A stretch of DNA of 7,127 nucleotides, from assembly GCA_945867755.1 (NCBI GenBank), contig CAMBJN010000071.1, forward strand, positions 1-7,127, written 5' to 3'. A model generated the notes under the pieces. That model was given only the letters and a program-made list of their open reading frames with translations. It was not told the origin of the DNA and ran no database searches. This document shows positions 1 to 4,491 of this stretch, in pieces. Each line of letters starts with the position of its first letter. Position 1 is the first letter of the stretch. The position numbers and the translations under genes are program-made. The stretch is from Polynucleobacter meluiroseus. GTDB lineage: Bacteria; Pseudomonadota; Gammaproteobacteria; Burkholderiales; Burkholderiaceae.

Positions 1-222
1 GGGGCCGCGCACAAATGGCTCAAATCCAGGCAAGGTATTAGCGAATGGCAAACCTTCAGTATCGGCAGCCGTGTCAAGCGCTTTTAATTTAATGTCGTCA
101 GGAGTATCCCAACCCAAAGCATCAACATTGCCATTGGGGGCAGATTTAGCCGCAGCCTTTTCCCAAGCCTCTAGACTGGGCTTAGAAAACTCGGGCCATG
201 GGCTCTTTGTGGTTTTACTCAT
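1..222 (-). CDS. scpA: Methylmalonyl-CoA mutase large subunit, N-terminal fragment (cut by window edge)
   Basis: The minus-strand reading frame begins at an ATG (222-220) and stays open for 74 codons to the window edge, so only the N-terminus is present. A strong Shine-Dalgarno GGAG lies at 231-228, five bases before the ATG. The visible protein starts MSKTTKSPWPEFSKPSLEAW and contains GWDTPDDIKLKALDTAAD (about residues 38-55), then LPGFEPFVRGP at 64-74. The order 'TP-(D/E)-(G/D)-I-x-x-K', then D-x-x-GL, then PG-x-x-P-(F/Y)-VRGP is the N-terminal signature of adenosylcobalamin-dependent methylmalonyl-CoA mutase, which interconverts succinyl-CoA and (R)-methylmalonyl-CoA in propionate metabolism. 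The catalytic barrel and the B12-binding domain lie outside the window, so an isobutyryl-CoA or ethylmalonyl-CoA mutase relative cannot be fully excluded. The gene is divergent from the GntR regulator at 315. The symbol scpA is by analogy; mutA or bhbA are used in other genomes. Confidence 0.85.
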   Translation of the reverse strand, partial: MSKTTKSPWPEFSKPSLEAWEKAAAKSAPNGNVDALGWDTPDDIKLKALDTAADTEGLPFANTLPGFEPFVRGP

Positions 223-272
223 TATTTCTCCACCGATACATTCATTAGATAAGTGATATTAACCTCTTGGGC

Positions 273-302
273 TTGACAGATACCTGACAAAAGTGATTAA
301 AT
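273..302 (+). promoter_or_regulatory. Probable sigma-70 promoter of the GntR regulator gene
   Basis: A perfect -35 consensus TTGACA lies at 273-278, followed after 18 bases by TTAAAT at 297-302, a 4/6 match to the -10 consensus. This would place the transcription start at about 308-311, only a few bases before the ATG at 315. The -35 lies inside an imperfect inverted repeat, TTGACAG-ATAC-CTGACAA (273-290, one mismatched pair), which could be a second protein-binding site. Inference from motif match only. Confidence 0.5.
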
Positions 303-323
303 GTATTCATAATTATGAATACA
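302..323. promoter_or_regulatory. Perfect 22-bp palindrome over the gntR start codon, probable autoregulatory operator
   Basis: Bases 302-312 (TGTATTCATAA) are the exact reverse complement of 313-323, giving a gap-free 22-bp inverted repeat centred at 312.5. It covers the predicted transcription start and the ATG at 315. FCD-type GntR dimers bind short palindromes often containing TGTA/TACA half-sites, and many sit next to their own gene. A protein bound here would block transcription of gntR and could also affect the divergent mutase gene, whose start is 80 bp away. The repeat is seen directly; the identity of the binding protein is inferred. Confidence 0.65.
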
Positions 324-959
324 AAAATATCATTAGCGCCAAGGCCATTGTACGAGGAAGTAGCCGAAAGGTTAAGAAATAGTATTTTCTCGCACGAATA
401 CGCCCCAGGAGCCTGGATCGACGAACAAGCGATTGCCCTTGAATACGGCATCAGTCGCACCCCTATGCGTGAAGCCATCAAGGTTTTGGCTACCGAAGGC
501 TTGATCACCATGAAAATGCGCCGCGGCGCCTATGTGACCGAGGTCAGCAAATCTGATTTGAACCAAATTTTCACTGTTTTAGCCCTTTTAGAGGGTCAGG
601 CATGCCGCGAAGCCGCCACAAAAGCCTCTGAAAAACAGCTTGAAGCCCTGGATTCCATCCATTTAAAGCTAGAAAGAGCTGCCGCAGACCGCGATTTAGA
701 TAAATTTTTCGTGATTAATCAGTCTTTTCACGAGCAAATCCAAGAAATTTCAAATAATCCTTGGATGAAGCGCACGATCGATGACCTAAAGAAGGTGCTC
801 AAACTGCAACGCAGAGACTCTTTGAGTAAACGTGGCAGGATGGAGAGCTCACTTTTAGAACATCGCAAGATCCTCTCTGCCCTATTGGCCAGAGATCCTG
901 ATTTATCTGAAAAGTTGATGAAAGAGCATTTTCTGCAGGGTCAGTTAGCGGCCAAGTGA
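315..959 (+). CDS. GntR-family transcriptional regulator, FadR/FCD subfamily
   Basis: The 214-residue protein has the usual FCD-regulator length. The N-terminal winged helix-turn-helix spans about residues 10-76; the recognition region is EYGISRTPMREAIKVLATEG (43-62), followed by the wing RRGAYVTEVS. The C-terminal all-helical FCD ligand domain (about 82-210) keeps the expected metal or ligand positions N135 (usually Asp or Asn), H139 (in NQSFHE), H183 (in LEHRKI) and H205 (in KEHF). It should act as a cytoplasmic DNA-binding dimer that responds to a small organic acid or acyl compound. Because it is divergent from the methylmalonyl-CoA mutase gene, control of propionate or methylmalonyl-CoA catabolism is the likely role; this is inferred from context. 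No Shine-Dalgarno precedes ATG 315, and no better start exists, because the ATG at 301 stops after three codons. The mRNA may be leaderless or nearly so. Confidence 0.9.
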   Translation: MNTKISLAPRPLYEEVAERLRNSIFSHEYAPGAWIDEQAIALEYGISRTPMREAIKVLATEGLITMKMRRGAYVTEVSKSDLNQIFTVLALLEGQACREAATKASEKQLEALDSIHLKLERAAADRDLDKFFVINQSFHEQIQEISNNPWMKRTIDDLKKVLKLQRRDSLSKRGRMESSLLEHRKILSALLARDPDLSEKLMKEHFLQGQLAAK

Positions 960-1004
960 CCTTGTTTTTGTTGGTGAGTTTTACTTAGTTATTTTTTACC
1001 CATG

Positions 1005-1037
1005 AAAAAAGCCGCTCTCAGCGGCTTTTTCTTTTTT
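1005..1037. terminator. Bidirectional intrinsic terminator between gntR and the cytochrome genes
   Basis: A GC stem GCCGCT (1011-1016) pairs with AGCGGC (1020-1025) around a CTC loop. Six A precede it (1005-1010) and T-runs follow it (1026-1030 and 1032-1037). The A-run becomes a U-tract for minus-strand transcripts and the T-run serves plus-strand transcripts. The hairpin can therefore end both gntR and the convergent cytochrome operon. Confidence 0.9.
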
Positions 1038-1061
1038 AGCTAACTTTGCTAAGCTAATTAA

Positions 1062-1415
1062 TTACTTCTTAACAACCATGGTTCCAGGCAAGCTGGCGAT
1101 GTAAGCAGCCATGTCTTTGAGATCTCTGTCTGAGAACTGAGCGACTTGACCAGCCATGATCGCATTACTGCGACCAACGTTTGGATTATTGGTAACTTTG
1201 TAAGCTCTCAAAGCAAAGTAAAGGTAATCAGCGTGTTGGCCAGCTAACTTAGGGTACTCAGCAACCACTGGTTTGTTCATGCCTTCACCGTGACAAGCTG
1301 CACAGTTACCTTTGACCAATAGCTCCTGACCTTTTTTAAGATCAGCTGCTTGGGCAGTTACTGCTGCAGACAATGCGATAGAGGCCGTTGCGATAGCAAT
1401 CAAAATACGTTTCAT
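1062..1415 (-). CDS. Small periplasmic monohaem cytochrome c (c4/c553-like), second gene of the pair
   Basis: The 117-residue precursor has a clear Sec signal peptide: MKR, then a hydrophobic stretch to about residue 20, with AQA^A predicting cleavage after A23. The mature protein of about 94 residues carries a single haem-attachment motif CAACH (38-42) with H42 as the proximal ligand. The segment AIMAGQVAQFSDRDLKDMAAYI (85-106) supplies M87 as the probable distal ligand. YPKLAGQHADYLYFALRAYK (54-73) closely resembles a single domain of dihaem cytochrome c4 or c553. It should be a soluble periplasmic electron carrier, plausibly between the bc1 complex and a terminal oxidase; the partner is not visible. 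A good Shine-Dalgarno (GGGAGA) lies 7 bases before ATG 1415. It starts 15 bp after the end of the upstream cytochrome gene and is probably co-transcribed with it. Confidence 0.9.
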   Translation of the reverse strand: MKRILIAIATASIALSAAVTAQAADLKKGQELLVKGNCAACHGEGMNKPVVAEYPKLAGQHADYLYFALRAYKVTNNPNVGRSNAIMAGQVAQFSDRDLKDMAAYIASLPGTMVVKK

Positions 1416-1430
1416 GTCGACTTCTCCCGC

Positions 1431-1778
1431 TTATTTCAATTTATTGATGGTTGTTGCTGATGTCTGAGCAGCGTAGTAAACCGCTAGGTCAGCCATGTCT
1501 TGATCTGTTAATGAACCAGCAATACCGCGCATGGTTGGGTGCTTACGTTCACCTTTTTTGTATGCTTGCAAGGCAGCAAGGATGTACTCAGCATTTTGAC
1601 CGCCAATCAAAGGAACGGTGTAAATCTCAGGGTAGCTTGCACGGTAGCCAGGAATCGCATGGCAACCAATACACATCGCCACTTTAGATTCAGCAGCTTT
1701 AATATCACCCTTGACTTGGGCATTCACAGTACCAGCCAAAGTCATGGCGGCAACGGCAACAGTTAGTAGTTTTTTCAT
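1431..1778 (-). CDS. Small periplasmic monohaem cytochrome c (c4/c553-like), first gene of the pair
   Basis: From the ATG at 1778 the protein has 115 residues. The signal peptide MKKLLTVAVAAMTLAGTVNA is predicted to be cut after A20. The haem motif CIGCH is at 36-40, and M83 in HPTMRGIAG is the probable distal ligand. The ending LTDQDMADLAVYYAAQ is typical of the cytochrome c4/c553 fold. After the haem motif it has AIPGYRASYPEIYTVPLIGG, unlike the CHGEG of its neighbour, so the two are diverged paralogues rather than recent copies. A longer form from TTG 1787 (adding three residues) is possible, but ATG gives the canonical MKK signal-peptide start. Neither start has a strong Shine-Dalgarno. 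It likely acts as a periplasmic electron carrier together with the next gene. An FNR-like box lies just upstream. Confidence 0.88.
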   Translation of the reverse strand: MKKLLTVAVAAMTLAGTVNAQVKGDIKAAESKVAMCIGCHAIPGYRASYPEIYTVPLIGGQNAEYILAALQAYKKGERKHPTMRGIAGSLTDQDMADLAVYYAAQTSATTINKLK

Positions 1779-1790
1779 AGTGACCAAATA

Positions 1791-1804
1791 TTGAGTTAGA
1801 TCAA
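1791..1804. promoter_or_regulatory. FNR/Anr-like box upstream of the cytochrome c pair
   Basis: TTGAG-TTAG-ATCAA matches the FNR/Anr consensus TTGAT-N4-ATCAA at 9 of 10 defined positions with correct spacing. It ends 13 bp before the cytochrome ATG at 1778. At that position it could not activate from the usual -41.5 site for a start upstream of the gene. If functional, it would most simply repress the operon at low oxygen. Motif match only. Confidence 0.4.
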
Positions 1805-1820
1805 AAATTTCTTCGATGCG

Positions 1821-1826
1821 AGTATA
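1821..1826 (-). promoter_or_regulatory. Possible -10 element for the cytochrome c operon
   Basis: On the minus strand 1826-1821 reads TATACT, a 5/6 match to TATAAT, about 43 bases upstream of the ATG at 1778. No convincing -35 is present at 16-18 bases (that region reads about ACCCAT), so activation by another factor, or a different promoter, is possible. Confidence 0.3.
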
Positions 1827-1972
1827 GCGGATGGGAGGCGAAAATGGGTTCAGAAATGAGAATTTTTAGGTATTTTTCCCAACAAAACATGCTTGAAAGG
1901 TCAAAATTCTTCAAATCAACTACAAACTTGATGAAATATTAGTTTTGCTAAGTCACTGTCTTGGCATCGCAA

Positions 1973-1978
1973 TACAAT
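1973..1978 (+). promoter_or_regulatory. Possible -10 element for the ridA-like gene
   Basis: TACAAT, a 5/6 match to TATAAT, lies 24 bases before the ATG at 2003, giving a predicted leader of about 18 bases that contains the AGGAG ribosome-binding site. No good -35 is found at the normal spacing. TTGCTA at 1945-1950 is too far away. Confidence 0.35.
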
Positions 1979-1990
1979 GGCACATTATTA

Positions 1991-1995
1991 AGGAG
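1991..1995 (+). promoter_or_regulatory. Ribosome-binding site that fixes the ridA start
   Basis: AGGAG sits seven bases before ATG 2003. It decides for this start over an in-frame TTG at 1961, whose extra residues (ASQYNGTLLRRTS) do not resemble the family. Confidence 0.85.
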
Positions 1996-2002
1996 AACTT
2001 CG

Positions 2003-2461
2003 ATGTCGACCATTGCGCAACGCTTAAAAGAACTTCAAATTGAATTGCCAACTGCTGGGGCTCCAGCCGCTGCTTATGTGATGTCAGCACAAACTGGCAA
2101 GACCCTATTTCTCTCTGGTCACATTGCCAAAAAAGATGGCAAGCCATTGGTGGGCAAATTAGGTTTGACCATGAGCACAGAGGAAGGCAAGCTAGCTGCG
2201 CGCAGTATTGCGATTGATTTAATGGCCACCATGCATGCTCATCTTGGTAATTTGGATCGTGTGAAGCGCATCGTTAAAGTGATGAGCTTGGTTAATTCAA
2301 CAGAAACATACACCGAGCATCATTTGGTGACAAATGGTTGCTCTGAATTACTCTTCGAAGTTTTTGGTGAAGCGGGCAAGCATGCGCGCAGCGCCTTTGG
2401 TGTGGCACAAATACCTTTGGGCGCTTGCGTTGAAATCGAATTGATCGCTGAAGTTGAGTGA
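2003..2461 (+). CDS. RidA/YjgF/YER057c/UK114-family protein, long (~150 aa) subfamily
   Basis: The 152-residue protein begins MSTIAQRLKELQIELP and belongs to the longer RidA subgroup, whose members typically start 'Rl-x-x-L-x-(I/L)-x-LP'. LFLSGHIAKKDGKPLVGKLG (35-54) matches the conserved 'vSGqip...G...GklG' stretch. SLVNSTETYTEHHLVTNGCS (95-114) and HARSAFGVAQIPLGACVEIE (127-146) complete the chorismate-mutase-like fold. R129 is at the place of the conserved carboxylate-binding arginine of RidA enamine/imine deaminases. Classical RidA hydrolyses reactive 2-aminoacrylate released by PLP enzymes and acts as a cytoplasmic trimer. The long subgroup has few proven activities, so the substrate is unknown. 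The gene appears monocistronic, divergent from the cytochromes and convergent with the permease gene. I give no symbol because orthology to ridA itself is not shown. Confidence 0.88.
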   Translation: MSTIAQRLKELQIELPTAGAPAAAYVMSAQTGKTLFLSGHIAKKDGKPLVGKLGLTMSTEEGKLAARSIAIDLMATMHAHLGNLDRVKRIVKVMSLVNSTETYTEHHLVTNGCSELLFEVFGEAGKHARSAFGVAQIPLGACVEIELIAEVE

Positions 2462-2475
2462 CTCTAATCACTCAA
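2454..2475. terminator. Hairpin spanning the ridA-like stop codon, possible shared terminator
   Basis: TTGAGTGA (2454-2461) pairs perfectly with TCACTCAA (2468-2475) around CTCTAA. The left arm contains the last codons and TGA stop of the ridA-like gene. The convergent permease gene ends only 19 bp further on (2481). There is no U-tract on either strand, so this is at best a weak or factor-assisted terminator or a 3'-end stability structure. Confidence 0.4.
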
Positions 2476-2480
2476 GCTGA

Positions 2481-3443
2481 TCACTTCACAAAGTAGCTGG
2501 CAGTCCAAATATAAACCGGTATCCCCACGATGATGTTCAAGGGGAATGTGATGCCCAATGAAGTGCCCATGTACAAAGCAGGATTCACTTCAGGCATCGC
2601 ATGACGCAAGACTGCTGGCACAGCAATGTAGGACGCACTGGCTGCGAGAATCATCAGCAAAACTGTATCGCCCAAAGCCACACCAAACATCAAACACAGA
2701 GCCAAGGCCACCATTGCATGAACTGGTGGCGCAATTAAACCGTACATGAAGGTGATCGGCGGCTTACCTTTTAGATCACCAATGCTTCTGGCCGCAACCA
2801 AGCCCATGTCGAGCAGGAAGAATGCCAACAAGCCTTGGAATAGGTCAATTGAAAATGGCGCCATGACCTTGAGGCCAGCATCTCCAGAAATGATGCCCAC
2901 CATCAAAGAACCCAACAACAATAATTGACCGCCATCGGTGAATGATTCATGAAGAATTTTTCCAATCGGTGTGTGCCCTGTTTTATCACCAGAGCGCTGC
3001 TGCCGAATTCTGTTGGCCAAGACAATCGCCATGATGATGGCTGGTGATTCCATCAAGGCCATCGCGGCAGCCATGTGACCACCGTAGGTAATGCCGTTTT
3101 GATCGAGAACCTGGGTGGTTGTGATGAAGGTCACCGCACTCACCGAACCATAAGCCGCAGCAATGGCAGCCGCATCTAATTTATCTAATTTTTGTTTGAG
3201 TAAGTTGTAGCCAACCAGTGGAACAACAATCGCAAGGCCAATCGCTAAACCAAGACTGATGGCAATTTCTGGGGTGAAACCAGATTTATTCAAAGCAAAA
3301 CCGCCCTTCAATCCCAAGGCCATGAGCAAATAAAGGGATAAAAAACGAGATATTTGCTGAGGAATCTCTAAATTGGAGCGAACCAATCCGGCAAAGATGC
3401 CAAAGATAAAAAAGAGAATGGATGGGTCCAGAAGATTCGTCAT
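2481..3443 (-). CDS. sbtA: SbtA-type sodium-dependent bicarbonate permease
   Basis: The 320-residue protein is strongly hydrophobic with about ten membrane segments (roughly 8-24, 34-51, 59-79, 91-110, 122-144, 172-188, 200-218, 230-256, 258-277, 293-313). Conserved SbtA-family (Pfam Sbt_1) stretches are present: YGSVSAVTF (98-106), MESPAI (131-136), LHESFTDGGQLLLLGSLMVG (164-183), FFLLDMGL (208-215), AASASYIAVPAVLR (267-280) and ITFPLNIIVGIPVY (298-311). The two similar halves fit the inverted repeat known for this fold. The cyanobacterial prototype is a high-affinity Na+/HCO3- symporter in the inner membrane. This copy is shorter than the prototype (about 370 residues), mainly in the central cytoplasmic loop. 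AAGGA lies shortly before ATG 3443. The divergent CbbR/CmpR-like regulator supports an inorganic-carbon role, though another anion as substrate cannot be excluded. No sbtB partner is adjacent. Confidence 0.9.
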   Translation of the reverse strand: MTNLLDPSILFFIFGIFAGLVRSNLEIPQQISRFLSLYLLMALGLKGGFALNKSGFTPEIAISLGLAIGLAIVVPLVGYNLLKQKLDKLDAAAIAAAYGSVSAVTFITTTQVLDQNGITYGGHMAAAMALMESPAIIMAIVLANRIRQQRSGDKTGHTPIGKILHESFTDGGQLLLLGSLMVGIISGDAGLKVMAPFSIDLFQGLLAFFLLDMGLVAARSIGDLKGKPPITFMYGLIAPPVHAMVALALCLMFGVALGDTVLLMILAASASYIAVPAVLRHAMPEVNPALYMGTSLGITFPLNIIVGIPVYIWTASYFVK

Positions 3444-3474
3444 GATTTTTCCTTTGTCGCCATGATAAAAATGG

Positions 3475-3484
3475 TTATATATAA
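3475..3484 (-). promoter_or_regulatory. Probable -10 region of the sbtA promoter
   Basis: TTATATATAA is a self-complementary AT element. Read on the minus strand it gives TATATA as a -10 (3483-3478), about 35 bases before the sbtA ATG at 3443. At 17-bp spacing the -35 hexamer would be ATATCA (3506-3501), which is poor and lies inside the 19-bp palindrome. This is what an activator-dependent promoter would look like. Confidence 0.45.
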
Positions 3485-3493
3485 AGTAAAATC

Positions 3494-3512
3494 GTATTTA
3501 TGATATAAATAC
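3494..3512. promoter_or_regulatory. 19-bp palindrome, probable LysR-type operator shared by sbtA and lysR
   Basis: GTATTTAT-GAT-ATAAATAC has perfect 8-bp arms around a 3-bp centre at 3503. It contains the T-N11-A pattern of LysR-type recognition sites. It lies in the -35 zone of both predicted divergent promoters, so the LysR protein encoded at 3541 could both activate sbtA and control its own gene from here. The palindrome is seen; its use is inferred. Confidence 0.65.
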
Positions 3513-3525
3513 ATAGATAAAACTC

Positions 3526-3535
3526 TATATATAAA
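3526..3535 (+). promoter_or_regulatory. Probable -10 region of the lysR promoter
   Basis: TATATATAAA repeats exactly the ten bases found at 3476-3485, 50 bp away. As a -10 (TATATA, 3526-3531) it places the transcription start at about 3537-3540, at or just before the ATG at 3541. No Shine-Dalgarno lies upstream of that ATG, so a leaderless mRNA is suggested. Confidence 0.4.
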
Positions 3536-3540
3536 CATCC

Positions 3541-4437
3541 ATGAACATCACTTTCAGACAATTGCGCCTCTTCCTAGCCTTAGCCGACACCGGCAGCGTC
3601 AGTGCTGCAGCGCGGGTTCTTCATGTCACCCAGCCGACCGCTTCAATGCAACTCAAAGAAATCACCGAGGCAGTGGGCTTACCGTTATATGAAGTTGTCT
3701 CTAGAAAGGTCTATCTGACTGAAATGGGTCATGACTTGGCCAGGTGCGCCAGAGCCATCATGGGCGAATGGGAAAACTTTGAACAACAAGCTGATGGTTT
3801 AAAAGGTTTCACCAGAGGAAAACTCAAAGTGGCGGTGGTCAGTACCGCCAAATACTTCATCCCCCGATTACTCGGAACCTTCTGTGCAAAGTACCCTGAG
3901 CTTGATATTTCTTTGGAGGTTCTGAATCGAGATGGCGTTGTGAAGCGTCTAGAAGAAAACTTAGACGATCTTTACATCATGTCTCAACCGCCCCTGAATT
4001 TGGATATTGAGGACGAAATCTTCATGCCCAATCCATTGGTTCTGGTCGCTCCAAAAGATTCGCCTCTGGCGAAGAAAAAATTGATTGATATGGCCAGCTT
4101 AAAAGATGAACAATTTATTTTTAGAGAAAAAGGTTCTGGCACAAGGATGGCAGTCGATGCTCACTTCAAGAAGTTGAAGTTCAAACCAGATGTGCGCTTA
4201 GAACTTGGTAGCAACGAAGCGATTAAAGAAGCTGTGATTGGTGGTTTGGGTTTAGCAGTTTTGTCAAAGTACTCGCTGAGTGAGGCCAGCACTCAAAATG
4301 AAGTCGCGATTTTGCGCTGCGCAGACTTTCCGATTGAAACGAGTTGGCACATCGTCAGACCCAAAGGCAAAAAACTGTCGCCAATCGCCAATATTTTCAA
4401 GAAACATTTATCAGATCAAGCGAAGGCTTGGAGGTAG
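3541..4437 (+). CDS. LysR-family regulator of the CbbR/CmpR type
   Basis: The 298-residue protein has standard LysR-type length. The N-terminal winged helix-turn-helix is at about 1-60, with GSVSAAARVLHVTQPTASMQ (18-37) as the helix-turn-helix. The C-terminal periplasmic-binding-like effector domain (about 93-293) has the features of the CbbR/CmpR branch: STAKYFIPRLLGTFCAKYPE (101-120), LNR (128-130), ENLDDLYIMSQPP (139-151), NPLVLVAPKDSPLA (164-177), REKGSGTR (195-202), NEAIKEAVIGGLGLAVLS (225-242) and GKKLSPIANIF (276-286). CbbR and CmpR sense carbon-fixation metabolites such as RuBP, 2-phosphoglycolate or NADPH and activate Calvin-cycle or bicarbonate-transport genes. Here the obvious target is the divergent sbtA, 97 bp away; this is inferred. 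The effector is unknown in an organism that may lack RuBisCO. ATG 3541 gives the canonical start MNITFRQLRLFLALAD. Confidence 0.9.
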   Translation: MNITFRQLRLFLALADTGSVSAAARVLHVTQPTASMQLKEITEAVGLPLYEVVSRKVYLTEMGHDLARCARAIMGEWENFEQQADGLKGFTRGKLKVAVVSTAKYFIPRLLGTFCAKYPELDISLEVLNRDGVVKRLEENLDDLYIMSQPPLNLDIEDEIFMPNPLVLVAPKDSPLAKKKLIDMASLKDEQFIFREKGSGTRMAVDAHFKKLKFKPDVRLELGSNEAIKEAVIGGLGLAVLSKYSLSEASTQNEVAILRCADFPIETSWHIVRPKGKKLSPIANIFKKHLSDQAKAWR

Positions 4438-4446
4438 CAAGCAAAT

Positions 4447-4485
4447 TCTTCATCAGAGAGAAGCTTTTAGGCTCCCTGATGAAGA
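4447..4485. terminator. Long hairpin between convergent lysR and parC, probable shared terminator
   Basis: TCTTCATCAG (4447-4456) pairs with CTGATGAAGA (4476-4485). After one A-C mismatch, GAG (4458-4460) pairs with CTC (4472-4474), leaving an 11-base loop. It fills most of the 54-bp gap between the lysR stop (4437) and the parC stop (4492). The U-tract is poor on both strands, so efficiency is uncertain. Confidence 0.5.
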
Positions 4486-4491
4486 GTGAAT

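Noticed and set aside
71..256. Plus-strand open frame of 61 codons over the left edge
   Set aside because: It is opposite the well-supported methylmalonyl-CoA mutase N-terminus and shows no family resemblance.
245..566. Minus-strand frames of 64 and 88 codons over the 5' part of gntR
   Set aside because: They overlap the GntR DNA-binding domain antisense. Their composition looks like noise and no start signal is seen.
1779..1787. Upstream TTG start for the first cytochrome
   Set aside because: It adds only three residues before the typical MKK signal-peptide start and has no ribosome site.
1961..2002. Longer ridA-like protein starting at TTG 1961
   Set aside because: The added residues do not fit the family, and a clear AGGAG points to ATG 2003.
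3444..3540. Possible attachment site or origin-like AT-rich region
   Set aside because: No DnaA-box cluster, integrase or direct-repeat pair of attachment type is present. The AT-rich repeats are better explained as promoter elements and an operator.
4280..4489. Plus-strand frame running past the lysR stop
   Set aside because: It is an out-of-frame shadow of the lysR 3' end that extends into the hairpin region. There is no evidence of a frameshift in lysR, which has a complete domain and normal length.
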